Positions 1 to 9,321 of a stretch of 18,929 nt of DNA are shown piece after piece. A program made the position numbers and the translations under genes. The stretch spans positions 1-18,929 of the forward strand of contig JASWJB010000532.1 in assembly GCA_032433595.1 (NCBI GenBank), written 5' to 3'. Source of the DNA: Conoideocrella luteorostrata (taxonomy: Eukaryota; Ascomycota; Sordariomycetes; Hypocreales; Clavicipitaceae). The notes beneath the pieces were generated by a model. It did not search any database and was not told where the DNA came from. It saw nothing but the letters and a program-made list of their open reading frames with translations. The stretch's first letter is position 1; every line of letters begins with the position of its first letter.

Positions 1-22
1 CACACACACACACACACACACA
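1..22. repeat. (CA)n microsatellite at the left edge
   Basis: Eleven uninterrupted CA dinucleotides start at the first base, so the true repeat may extend beyond the window. It is simple sequence with no visible function. Confidence 0.95.
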
Positions 23-565
23 GTACGCAAAACTGCCTCTTTGACTTGCCAAACCACAAAGCGGAGACCCCTATTTCTGATGGAGGCCTTGTTATAACTA
101 CATGGCAATCACAAAAGAGAGTGTGCCTCCCTTCGACCTGGGGGGATATGGAGATGTGGAGTCATGGCGCATTTGCCCAACCGGGACGCACCCGTCCATG
201 TCAATAACTTGTTTCATTAGTGAACCAACTTGCACGAATGATTAGCAGAGTAAATATTCAAGTTCCTCGTGGCTGCGAGACAATCACATCTGTCTTGTAA
301 TGCCATTTTCACCGTAGTGTAGTTGCGTAAATCTTTTGTTCTGCGCAGTCTCGGCATGCATGGTGGCGTCGGGCTGGGGTGACAGTCTCCGTCTCGTGTC
401 TCTCCGGCTTCGCATCTCGTGTCGCTGGTTGTCCACCGTCAAGCCAGCCGTCATCATCGCTCGAACTGTATCTCCGGTGTCATTGCTACTATCAGTCTAC
501 TAACTCACGTCGGCATTTTTCGATTCAAAAATACTGAAGAAAACAAGATTAATTTAAAAATTGAC
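23..565. other. Intergenic stretch, no gene seen
   Basis: No open frame here has recognisable protein features. An open frame enters from position 419 in phase with the MFS relic downstream, but its first part has no ATG start (it opens at a non-ATG codon) and looks non-coding. The stretch probably holds the former promoter of the MFS relic; the tract just before the ATG at 566 is A/T-rich. Confidence 0.5.
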
Positions 566-1027
566 ATGTCATCTGTCCAAACATTGGAGTTGCACAGCTT
601 GAGCGAGAATGCTCCTCACGCAAATGCTGCTCACCCCGAGCTTGTTGGGCCATCGTGTAACCGACGGCTGGAAAGGACGGTTAGCTACGCAACAAGGGCT
701 TCTGGGGGTGAACCATCCGACACGGGTCGAGTGTTTAGTGTCATCGAACCTGTAATCAGTTCGCGCGTCACAAAAACAACTCGATTTGCCATCATTGCGC
801 TCTAGGTCACTGCAAATCACATACGGGTAGGCACATCCAAAAGCACTCCATGGTATCATCAGCAGCAGCTGATCGAAAAATCTATACACACCTCAACAAA
901 AACCCCAGTTAATCCAAGCCTAATTTGTTTCCAATTCCATAACTCTGAGCGGCGGCTTGACTTTGAGTAAACTGCTGGGTCGAAACATAGTCTCCGGGCA
1001 GGCCAACTGGATGGCTGCATCATACTC

Positions 1028-1120
1028 GTACGTTGGTATAACTCCACATCTCTCCAACGTACCATGAATAAATAAACAGCACAATATGAAATAAAGGGTT
1101 CAAAGTTAATGGTCTTTTAG
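1028..1120 (+). other. Intron within the MFS relic
   Basis: The donor GTACGT and acceptor TTTTAG join a phase-2 Ser codon, turning ...AASY and LTQGAF... into one continuous MFS transmembrane stretch. The fit with the family pattern supports the splice. Confidence 0.65.
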
Positions 1121-1477
1121 CCTCACACAAGGCGCATTTGTTCTCATTTCCGGTCGTCTCGGCACCATCTGCGGTCACCAGCGCCTCACGTTGATCGGTC
1201 TTTTTCCTTTTTCTGGGTCTTCCCTCATCAACGGCTTCTGCAAATCCTTTGAAGCCTTCATCGCACTTCGCGCCCTGAGCGGCGTTGGGGGAGGAATATT
1301 AATGCCAAATGCCGTCACTGTGCTGGCTCTTATGGTCCCCCCAGGAAAGGCGAGGAATCTGCTTTTGGGGCTCTTTGCCGCCTCTCCTCCAGTTGGTGGT
1401 GTCGTTGGTGCCCTCTTGGCTGGTCTCTGTGCTAACTTTGATGAGTTTTGGAGCTGGACCATCTTGTTTGCATCAAT

Positions 1478-1540
1478 GTATGTGACGCTGCTCCACCCCA
1501 AACCATTTAAGTTCATTACATTGCTAAAGTGAAAGAGCAG
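1478..1540 (+). other. Intron within the MFS relic
   Basis: The donor GTATGT and acceptor GAGCAG give a 63-nt intron with a CTAA-type branch site. Splicing restores a hydrophobic helix (FASIAGSSALCL) and then the VMMPRE segment typical of the family. Confidence 0.7.
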
Positions 1541-1681
1541 CGCCGGATCTTCTGCCCTGTGCTTGGCGTTACTCTGCGTCATGATGCCTCGCGAAAATCA
1601 CATTGATAAAGACGGCAAGATTGATTTTGTTGGAGCATGTCTCGGCCTGAGCAGCTTGATCCTCTACAATCTTGCTTGGAA

Positions 1682-1790
1682 GTGAGTCACCATCACCCAT
1701 CCCGTAACCAGGAACAGAATGAGGTTTATATTTTGGGTAGCTGTAAGCTTTCTCCGTGGGATGATCGTGAGCCAACAGGTTTCGGCTCAG
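1682..1790 (+). other. Intron within the MFS relic
   Basis: The donor GTGAGT and acceptor CTCAG give a 109-nt intron. The spliced codon AA|T is Asn and yields AWNQAPSVGW, a well-conserved junction in this MFS family, so the intron is convincing. Confidence 0.75.
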
Positions 1791-2847
1791 TCAAGCTCCG
1801 TCTGTGGGATGGTCAACGCCATACGAGATTGCCATTCTCCTCTTGTCTGTGGTTCTTTTCGCCTCCTTCCTGCTGTGGGAACGCTCATACGTGGTAGATC
1901 CTGTCATGCCACTGAAAATCTTTAAAGCGCCCACATTCTTGGCTCTTATTGTCGTCGTCTTGTTTAGTTATATGGCTTTTGGCATCGCCCTATGGTATGC
2001 CATTTCTTGGCAACAGGTGCTGCGACACATTTCCGTTCTCGAAATCGGCATCAATTTTGTTCCATTTAGAACTAGATCCCTGGCGGCGGTTAGCCTTGCG
2101 GCATACATGCTGCCCGGGTGGCTACAAAGTGGGTGATGCCATCGGAGTCGGAGTTGTTCTCGTGGCAAGCCTTCTTCTCGCAACGATGCCAGTCAACCAA
2201 AGCTACTGGCCGCAGAAGTTCCCTGCAATGGTTCTCTGTGGCTTCTGTCCGGATTTCGTTTACCTTGCCGCTCAGGTAATAGCCAGCAACAGTGTGAGCC
2301 GCAAATACCAAGGCGTGGCCAGCAGTTTAGTAGGAACGCTGAACCTGTACGGCGTTAGCCTCAGGCTGGGATTTGCCGGGACCATTGAGACAGAGGTTAA
2401 TAAAACGGCAACTAAATCAGAGACCGTCAAGAATGGTGAAGAGGTTGTGGCTGGGTTCCGGGCGGCACTCTGCTTCAGTGCAGCCCACGCCGCAATCGGA
2501 CTACTGCTCAACTTTTGGTGCGTGAGGCTCCCAAAGACGGAGCCCGAGGGGTAGGGTGAGTCTTTGGAGGAAGAAAATGCCTCTGCCCCGGTGGAGGGCA
2601 GAGTGTGGCGACGCAATGTTCGAATGTCAACCGACTTAGCTCGGCCAGGTTGAATCTGTCGAGTCGCTGCATCGAAGTAACTCATTTCACCTCACCGGGC
2701 AAACAGTGTGTCTATAGCTAGTAACAGATTTCGACGCGCAGTAAGTAAGAAGAATTACCTGAACATAAAATATCGGATAGCTACTCCGTACTAATACACA
2801 GATTGTTTTTTCTTTGTCTTACATATCGACAAGAAGGGACACGGTCG

Positions 2848-3426
2848 CTACCTAAATCCGTATCTTGCTGCATGTTCGTCCACGTCCTGGAATTCAATTA
2901 TCTCTTGTGGGCCAGATCTGTATGCCACTTTCAAAAGTCCCACGACTTCCAGGGACATCAATGCCGCGAATGTTGCCCAGATGAAAAAGCTGAAAGCCAC
3001 AATGGGCTGCGATAGAGCATACACATGCTTCCAGCTCTCGAGGAGATCCCCGAGAATGGACGCAATGGCAATTGAGCCACCCAGCCAAACTATGCTTGTG
3101 GATGCCAGCAGAAATAGAGCCACCAGGTTATGGAAGGCATATGACAATACAAGCGGGGTAATTGAAATGAAGGCAAGAGCAAGGATCGACCAGACAGTGC
3201 TTCCTAAGGTGAAGAGGATCGATTTCGGCGGTTTGTAGCCATCTGGACTGGTTTCTAAGGACGTGACTTGAACCAAGTTAGCAGCCGGTTCGATTGTCGG
3301 GACCACGTATGCATCGATTTGCAAAAAAAAAAAAAAAAATAACATACCGTAGCTGGTAAGACCGAGCTGAACAAATAACAATACTGCCAGAAATGCTTGA
3401 CCAGCGGTGATGAGATGTTGCTTCAT
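2848..3426 (-). CDS. MARVEL-like four-TM membrane protein
   Basis: The predicted protein has 165 residues and two exons: 3426-3348, an 81-nt intron (3267-3347), and 3266-2848. The donor is GTATGT, the branch site GCTAAC and the acceptor TTCAAG; the phase-1 junction encodes Val in LTSYVTSLE. Four hydrophobic segments lie near residues 10-26, 44-66, 70-96 and 112-138, with a short charged C-terminus. This is the layout of fungal MARVEL-domain proteins, which sit in membrane microdomains and are mostly uncharacterised. The intron has no stop and is divisible by three, so retention would also give an open frame, but that version would insert a run of Phe from a 17-base homopolymer. I chose the second ATG (3426) because it sits directly before the first TM helix; an in-frame ATG at 3459 is possible. 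Family membership is inferred from topology and general pattern, not from a diagnostic motif. Confidence 0.75.
   Translation of the reverse strand: MKQHLITAGQAFLAVLLFVQLGLTSYGMLFFFFFLQIDAYVVPTIEPAANLVQVTSLETSPDGYKPPKSILFTLGSTVWSILALAFISITPLVLSYAFHNLVALFLLASTSIVWLGGSIAIASILGDLLESWKHVYALSQPIVAFSFFIWATFAALMSLEVVGLLKVAYRSGPQEIIEFQDVDEHAARYGFR
3323..3339. repeat. 17-base poly(A) tract (poly(T) on the coding strand)
   Basis: The homopolymer lies inside the intron of the minus-strand MARVEL-like gene, between the donor and the branch site. Its length is likely variable between strains and prone to sequencing error. Confidence 0.95.
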
Positions 3427-4356
3427 GACAGCTAATTGTCCTTTGTTACACGGCTGCAAATGTCTTGCACGCTTTTGACTTCATAACAAAGAATGCATGC
3501 TCCTCTGCCTTATGGGCCTAGGTGTCTTTCATATGTAGATAAATGAGCACGATATTAAAAAAAAATAGACAAATGATGGAAGCATGCCCCTAACCCCTTC
3601 CATCTAGTCAGTACCTCTGTGAGCCTCGGACCACATTGCGGGTGGAGAATTGTGCGACATTCGCAATGACACACGCGGACAGTGGATGGATAGCCAGCCT
3701 TACGGAGCCATTGGCTTTTAACTCGTGTGGTGAGATCGATTCGGCAACGGCGATGGCGAAGGCGACAACTTCAGCGTACTAGTAGATCCTAGATGGGACG
3801 GTTTCGGAAGTTCCCATTCACTACCAGGGGGGATGGCTAATTGAGGCAGTGTGGAACGAGCTTCCACCTCCACTCTCATATTAAACATAAATGCTAGCCT
3901 GAACGACGCGTCAGCAGCAGGCATATTTGGACGCTCCATCAGCGGGTCAGGACTGCAGAAACCCACAACGGTTTTGCATTGCATTGCATTGCACAGAGTA
4001 GGGGGTACCTGCATTGGCATGACTTGTAGGCTGGTTGGAGGCAGTGCTTCGTGTTGCGTCACCGAATGTAGTAGATTAGCGAACACGAATTACAAGAGAG
4101 ACTTTGGTTGCCCAAACGTGTTATCGACTCGGCACTATATTTATAGGGAATTTATGACTTCTACATAAAATCAAGTGCTCCTGTGTCTGACTATTCCCTG
4201 ACATAGCCATACCATACTGGATCGCCGATATATTCGACAGTCGCTATTAACTCGATTTCAAGTCAAAGACACAGTTATAGACTATTGGCGCTCTTCTTTT
4301 CCGCACAGGGTCGACAAAAAGGGTACAAGCTGATTTCAACCTCAAAATCAAGAAAA
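3427..4356. other. Divergent intergenic region between two membrane-protein genes
   Basis: The region separates the starts of two oppositely oriented genes and so should hold both promoters. Opposed open frames at about 3718-4168 overlap each other and have no domain-like features, so I do not call them. A short tandem repeat of TTGCA lies at 3974-3993. Confidence 0.5.
3974..3993. repeat. Four tandem copies of TTGCA
   Basis: Twenty bases made of four exact copies of a five-base unit. It lies in an intergenic region and has no known function. Confidence 0.85.
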
Positions 4357-5024
4357 ATGAATAACGCAGAGCCCCCAACCCCCTACACAATAAGAACGAC
4401 ACCTGAAGGTTTGCAAAAGACCAAGCTATGGATACGGGTGTTTTCAGCCGTCATCTGCACCATAATAGTGGGCATAAGCTTCGCACTCGTTGATGTAACA
4501 GGAATGATATACGCCCTGTTTGTCCCGGTGAGTATCATATGCCTTACTCCTTGCCAATTTATGTGTTTGTTTTTCTTCTCTCTCTAATGACAAACAAGGC
4601 TGCCACCGTAGGTCTTTGGGACGTGTGGTTGATAGTCCGGAGATTCGTTGGTAATGGATCGGATATTCATCCAGGAATCCGAGTTGGAGCCGATCTCTTT
4701 ATGTGGCTTGGACTAGGTGCGGTCGCCGTCCTGCTGGCAGCAGCTTGGTCCTCTTGGGGTACCGCAACGGGTTTCCATGAATACAGCAATACCACCTTTA
4801 CATTGGTCAAGGCATCTGTCGTTCTGGCAACGATTCTAGCGTGAGTACATGATTGCATGGCTGCCAGGACTCCCTTCCCTGGCTCCGTTTGATCCGGGTT
4901 TAACAAGTATTCCAGATTTGTTCACATTGCGCTATTTATCATTGCCTGTCATGAGACGCATGTGTACAATGGAGACAGGTCGATGTTCCGAAGGGCAACC
5001 AAGAAGGGTTTCCAGGAATCTTGA
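4357..5024 (+). CDS. Small four-TM integral membrane protein
   Basis: The predicted protein has 173 residues and three exons: 4357-4527, 4599-4840 and 4916-5024. The introns (4528-4598 and 4841-4915) both have GTGAGT donors and AAG or CAG acceptors. All junctions keep the frame, giving FVP/AAT and ILA/FVH. Hydrophobic segments lie at about residues 24-46, 49-70, 85-107 and 125-150; the third has a long hydrophobic run with Trp residues at both ends. A basic tail follows after residue 160. The architecture resembles fungal MARVEL-like or otherwise uncharacterised small membrane proteins; no catalytic motif is visible. The start is the first ATG in frame after the A-rich leader and is directly followed by a hydrophilic, Pro/Thr-rich N-terminus. 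The next gene, on the opposite strand, ends 295 bases away. The function is unknown. Confidence 0.75.
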
Positions 5025-5319
5025 TTGAAGTTTTGAATCACTTTTCTTTTTTTTTTGGTTCCCTCCGTGGGTTTCATTAGCAGACTGATATATTAGATTT
5101 TATGCGTTTTGATTCATTCGCGTGTCTTTCGATAGTGGTTTTCTTACAATCTTGAATGTGACTACTCCGTCGTCTCATAGCTGACGATCACTTTTTGAGC
5201 CCAGCTAATCCGCATGTCTATCAATAGCCACGTATTAACTCATTTCAGTCTATCCAATATCCTGACTCAGGGACAGGCGTTGCGGTGCTCACCTTGAAGC
5301 CGCTTTTCAAGCAAGCTCT

Positions 5320-7569
5320 TCAGTAAATCTTTACATCCGTAAACTCATTATCATTATCCTCCATGGCCATCTTCCCTTGCATGACTCCGTGAATGTATGC
5401 CTCTCCGATAACCTTCCATCCGTCTCCCCGCTCCCTGAGTATCATTGGCGTATCACATCCCCGAATTATGGCAATCGCATCCCTTGTCTCAACAGCCCCT
5501 GACACAAGACCCATCCGTCCTTGCTCGGTGCCAATGAGCCGCCTCCAAGCAAGAGAATTCATCGCCCAGCTCAACGCTTCACACTGTTCTTTGGTTGGAT
5601 TGTAAAGCTGGTCTATTCCTATCCTCCTCTGCCACCAGTTGAGTTTGTCGCCTCCGAATATTAGTTGTCCCAATGTGTAGCCACACAGCTTCAAGTGCAT
5701 GTTGCCACCCATAAACGAATGCAGCCCGAACCCGTTGGTGTACACTCCCGCCACGCCTTGATTCCACAGCCGGGGGTCAAGCAACCAAGAGTACTCCTCA
5801 GGTGCGCTTGCACCGCCCTTGGAAGTTGTGTCGCCTACTATCGTTCTCCAAAGCGCAGTTCTAATGGCTTGCAGATCTCCGTAGAGGTTGGTGTTCAGTC
5901 CGGTTGGATTCATGGGGTAGCGCACATCGACCTCGGAGTGGTGAAAGGAACTCAGGGACCGAACAGCGTCGATGATCCTTCCTTTTGTTGTCAAACTCAA
6001 GGTTTTAAGGCAAAACGTAGTATCTGAGGACGCCGAGCTGCCGCCCGCCTTATACTCGCCCAGAAGCTGCGCTGTCGGGGCTGGCTTACAAGACCAACAA
6101 ACAACCCAGCTGGGCAAATTATGCGGGCAATCAATACCGACAATTGTCTCGTTTCGAGAGCGTTTGAGTGACTTCAACAAAGGCCCAACCAATGGCGTGA
6201 TGCATGAATGGTTCAGGGCATCGGGAACGTCGTCAAAGATCCAGCCAGCATATATTGAACCGCTGCTTCTTCCCACCATCCGAATGATGTTGATATCTTT
6301 TTCGGTCAGCAGTTTAGCGCTAAAATCTATGTATATCTCACGTAGTGATAACGCGTAGTCGGGCTTCACCGTAATTTTCTCCGCGATACCTCTAATGCCA
6401 AGGATTCCGTAAACACGGTCTTTTTCGTCCGTAACAGCAGCCTCTCGGCCGAGAAGCAAAGGCCGCGACACGTCTATCGCAGGACTCCGGTCGATTTCTC
6501 GCTTTTGTTTTGCCTGGAGTTTTGTCATTTCAATAAGTAGATCCCACATTCTTTCTGATGCCCATTGCCTCTCGCTCAAGACCCTGCTTCTGGTAAATTC
6601 GAAAGACCATGTTGTTAATATTCGGGGACGAACGCTGTCCATTATATCACGACCAAACCTAGCTTCATCCCGCGCGATATACTGAGCCGAGTCATGCATG
6701 TCTCTCCACTCCAAACACCGCTTCCCACAGATGACTGGAGCGTCGCACCGAGCAGATGCAACTTCCTGCAAAATCCACATCCGCGTCCAGTACGATCGGG
6801 TGAGCAATGAAAACAAAGCCTTGTATATTTCTTTCCGAAATGGAGATTTATATGATGACCACTTTACAAAAAGGGGACGGGCGTCAACCGTTTTTGTCTG
6901 CCGATAAACCGTATCAAGCGCTGGCTTTGCTCTGGTAAGTAAAGCCAGCCAGCGCAGAGTTGTAAGAGCAAGGTCGCTGTTGTCGGCTTCTGCGCCCAGC
7001 CACATGACCACATGCCAAGCCGATGCGTAAATGTCCCGCATACGCCCAACTTGAGAACCTCGTTCCTCAAGATCGTTTTGGTTAATGCAGATAGCGTCGA
7101 TCCAGACTTTAAATCCTTGTTGGATTCTTTGACTCTGCCTGAGTTGCAGGAGAGCCTCGAAAAGGTTGGAAGTCACCGTGAACGGAAGCCCATTCAAAGT
7201 GATCCTTTTTTCGGGACCTGGGCAGCCCCAAACGTAAGAGAGTGCAACATAGTCGCCCCATTCATATCTCCAATCCAGCACCTCTTGGTCTTCCTCCAAT
7301 GTCGTTTCGCAATCAGTCTTTGATGCTGCACCATACGAGTCAGGTTGTACGTTTTCCTTAAAAATGATGGTTGAGTCGTAGTTTTGTCGCGTTTCCGGCC
7401 ATATGTAACTGTCGCCTCTCCACCGACTTTGAGATGTATGTTCAAGGGTTGGGAGCAACGGCACATGCTCTAAATGGCAGACGATCGGCTCTGTGTGATC
7501 ACCACCCCCTGGTTCGATTGTCAGAACGCGGATGTCATTGTCCGCCAGGGGCTTGTGAATGTATGTCAT
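5320..7569 (-). CDS. HET-domain protein (heterokaryon-incompatibility type)
   Basis: This is an intact, intronless frame of 749 residues. The HET domain spans roughly residues 107-285 and its conserved blocks are all visible: ALSYVWG (109-115), VWIDAICINQND (155-166) followed by ER.SQV..M..IY (169-181), and YWTRMWILQE (260-269). HET domains act in fungal non-self recognition and trigger a cell-death reaction when incompatible partners meet; most family members are uncharacterised paralogues. The long C-terminal region (about 290-749) has no repeat (such as WD40 or ankyrin), NACHT or other domain that I can recognise; it contains the DEKDRVYGILGI block commonly found downstream of HET domains. 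The ATG at 7569 is the first in frame. Full length without lesions suggests a functional gene. A role in the RiPP cluster 1.8 kb away is not indicated. Confidence 0.92.
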   Translation of the reverse strand: MTYIHKPLADNDIRVLTIEPGGGDHTEPIVCHLEHVPLLPTLEHTSQSRWRGDSYIWPETRQNYDSTIIFKENVQPDSYGAASKTDCETTLEEDQEVLDWRYEWGDYVALSYVWGCPGPEKRITLNGLPFTVTSNLFEALLQLRQSQRIQQGFKVWIDAICINQNDLEERGSQVGRMRDIYASAWHVVMWLGAEADNSDLALTTLRWLALLTRAKPALDTVYRQTKTVDARPLFVKWSSYKSPFRKEIYKALFSLLTRSYWTRMWILQEVASARCDAPVICGKRCLEWRDMHDSAQYIARDEARFGRDIMDSVRPRILTTWSFEFTRSRVLSERQWASERMWDLLIEMTKLQAKQKREIDRSPAIDVSRPLLLGREAAVTDEKDRVYGILGIRGIAEKITVKPDYALSLREIYIDFSAKLLTEKDINIIRMVGRSSGSIYAGWIFDDVPDALNHSCITPLVGPLLKSLKRSRNETIVGIDCPHNLPSWVVCWSCKPAPTAQLLGEYKAGGSSASSDTTFCLKTLSLTTKGRIIDAVRSLSSFHHSEVDVRYPMNPTGLNTNLYGDLQAIRTALWRTIVGDTTSKGGASAPEEYSWLLDPRLWNQGVAGVYTNGFGLHSFMGGNMHLKLCGYTLGQLIFGGDKLNWWQRRIGIDQLYNPTKEQCEALSWAMNSLAWRRLIGTEQGRMGLVSGAVETRDAIAIIRGCDTPMILRERGDGWKVIGEAYIHGVMQGKMAMEDNDNEFTDVKIY

Positions 7570-9321
7570 CTCAGTGGACTCGATATCTTGGTGCCGTCAA
7601 TTTGCTGTTGCCAGATGATATTGTTGTTGCCGTCCCTCATGCTGTTATTGTGTTACTAGTGTGTAGCTCAGCAGCACTCCGCACCTTTCGTCGCTCATTT
7701 AGGGTTTCTTCGACATCTGCACTAAGCAAAACAGCAAGCAAGCGATCCGAACAATTATGCCATGCGAGAATATATTTCAAGTTCATCAGCGTGTCAGAAA
7801 TGGTATCTCAGCTGCGAAAGGGAGCTATCTGAGCCGCTTGGTAGCCGCCATGAGAATCCCTGTGGACCAGCTCGACCCAATGAGGCTAGGCTTGAATCCT
7901 GTAACATCGTGGCTTCTCCGAATGCCAGAATACTCTTATTTTGTGGTTCCCAGGTTTCCTGGCGCAGCTCGGTTATGTGGCGACGTGCTGCCTGTAGTAG
8001 AGGTATGAACCGCATTGCGTCATGTAAGTAGTTCAACGACAGAGATGCACGTGAGCTGTAACGATACTCAATGAGGGAGACTGAAAGTTGGATGAGACCC
8101 GACTGTAAATGAAAAGCATGGTGAAATATGGAGGAGCATACTTCAAAATTTAATTCAATGCGGCACCCGTTCAGCATGGGAGTCAGCAAATGCAGTTTTT
8201 TGCTCACCCCGCTCAATGAGATGAGTCTAATATAGGCATCTCCAATACCACCTATAACAGTAAATAAAGCGTTCGTTCATACTGCGATGCTAGGAATTAT
8301 TCTGTCGAATTTCCAGTTTTTGTTTGGAAGTGGTGGGAAGGTTATCGAATTTTGAATTAGGCCTAATGAATGGCTACCTTCTTCTGTCGAATGCGCTGGC
8401 GTCATCGAATCCTTTTGCAACCCGTCTGCTTCCAAAACAGCCTACATTTCTGCAACAAGCAACACTCAGGGCCAATTATCATCTAGCCGTACCTGTCCTG
8501 CTACCTTGATTTTGCAAACCCGCTATGGTGAAGATACATGAAAGCGAATGCTGCTGCAGCAAGTGATGGTTCTACTGCCAATCATGCAGCCGCTGATGCT
8601 GCTGCCTAGAGAAGATAGCGCTGGTGCCGCTGGAAGACAGCGTTATTAGTAGGCACGTGGTCCCGAGAGATGTACCTTAGTTAACTACTCCGTGATAGAG
8701 GCACTCAAACATGAAAGCGGGTACCTGCCCTCCCCAGCCTCAAGTGTCCGCAGTGTTCATGCCAAATAGCCAGTATCTATACCAAAATAGTCCCAAAGGG
8801 TATTTTTCGCGAGTAAACTTTTCACTTTCAAGCATTAAACTAAGACCTCATATAGCTAATAAGTTCTTCCCCTTTCCTACACTTTGCTTGGTAGTTCTCT
8901 GCCCACCTCAGCTTCCGTGTCGCTGTACTCCGTACAACACAATGGATTTCATGCAACGACAATTCAGACGAGCTCTGGAGTCATGGGCGACAATCTGCAG
9001 ATTGTGCACGGGTGTTAAACACGCATAATTAGGCATCCAAAAACCTGAAGGGCTGAAAGTATGCGTTACATCGTTTTCGCGAATAGCGTGTAGCCAGGTA
9101 CAGCCACCTTGAAGGGCGAATTTGTAAATGCTCTCAAGAGTTGTTGCAACATTCGGTCTGGGCTCACGGAGGCTATGGGCTTTTCACATTTAAAAGAGTG
9201 TCAAATAAATGAATTGCGGCAAATCAGATAGTATGTGCTAGGTCCTTTCCGTCTGAAACTGCATTTCAGGCATCATGGAGGGTTTTGTCTCAACCCTACG
9301 TATCGGTGCTTAAGGATATTC
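7570..9321. other. Long intergenic region without a convincing gene
   Basis: The open frames here (for example 7757-8031 on the plus strand and 7794-8216 on the minus strand) overlap one another, lack domain features and look like chance. A short Ala-rich stretch near 8538-8655 might be a fragment of an ankyrin-like coding sequence. Two copies of the TACTCCGT octamer lie at 8686 and 8926. The right end contains the 3' flank of the repeat-precursor gene. Confidence 0.5.
8538..8655 (+). pseudogene. Possible ankyrin-like coding relic
   Basis: From an ATG at 8538 the frame reads an Ala-rich segment containing DGSTANHAAADAAA and then stops. Shifting by one base at the stop gives REDSAGAAGRQRY before another stop. 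The order DGxTA-HAAA-D-RED loosely recalls one ankyrin repeat. The stretch is short and of low complexity, so this may be coincidence. Confidence 0.15.

Larger units (their letters stand above)
566..2653 (+). pseudogene. Decayed MFS drug:H+ antiporter (DHA-type) relic
   Basis: This is the remnant of a proton-driven major facilitator exporter, normally a plasma-membrane protein of about 14 TM segments. It can still be read exon by exon. A cytoplasmic N-terminus starts at ATG 566. A stretch reading QANWMAASYS ends at 1027, then an intron (1028-1120) leads to SLTQGAFVLISGRLG, which includes the loop motif A (GRLGTICGHQR, with the usual Asp replaced by Thr). A glycine-rich motif C-like stretch (SPPVGGVVGALLAG) follows, then introns 1478-1540 and 1682-1790; the second restores WNQAPSVGW. 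C-terminal TM segments run to 2551. Lesions are an in-frame TAG at 803-805 inside the first TM segment, two apparent single-base losses near 2115 and 2138 that break and then restore the frame, and a TAG at 2552-2554 where a Trp codon would let the frame continue to the TGA at 2651. The join between the first exon and about 930 is unresolved. The family call is firm, the 5' end is inference, and base-call errors cannot be excluded for the indels. Confidence 0.75.

Noticed and set aside
3718..4168. Opposed open frames of 105 and 122 codons
   Set aside because: They overlap antisense to each other over a low-complexity stretch and have no recognisable features.
7794..8216. 140-codon minus-strand frame
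   Set aside because: No domain, no hydrophobic or motif pattern, and it overlaps two plus-strand frames of similar length, as expected for chance.
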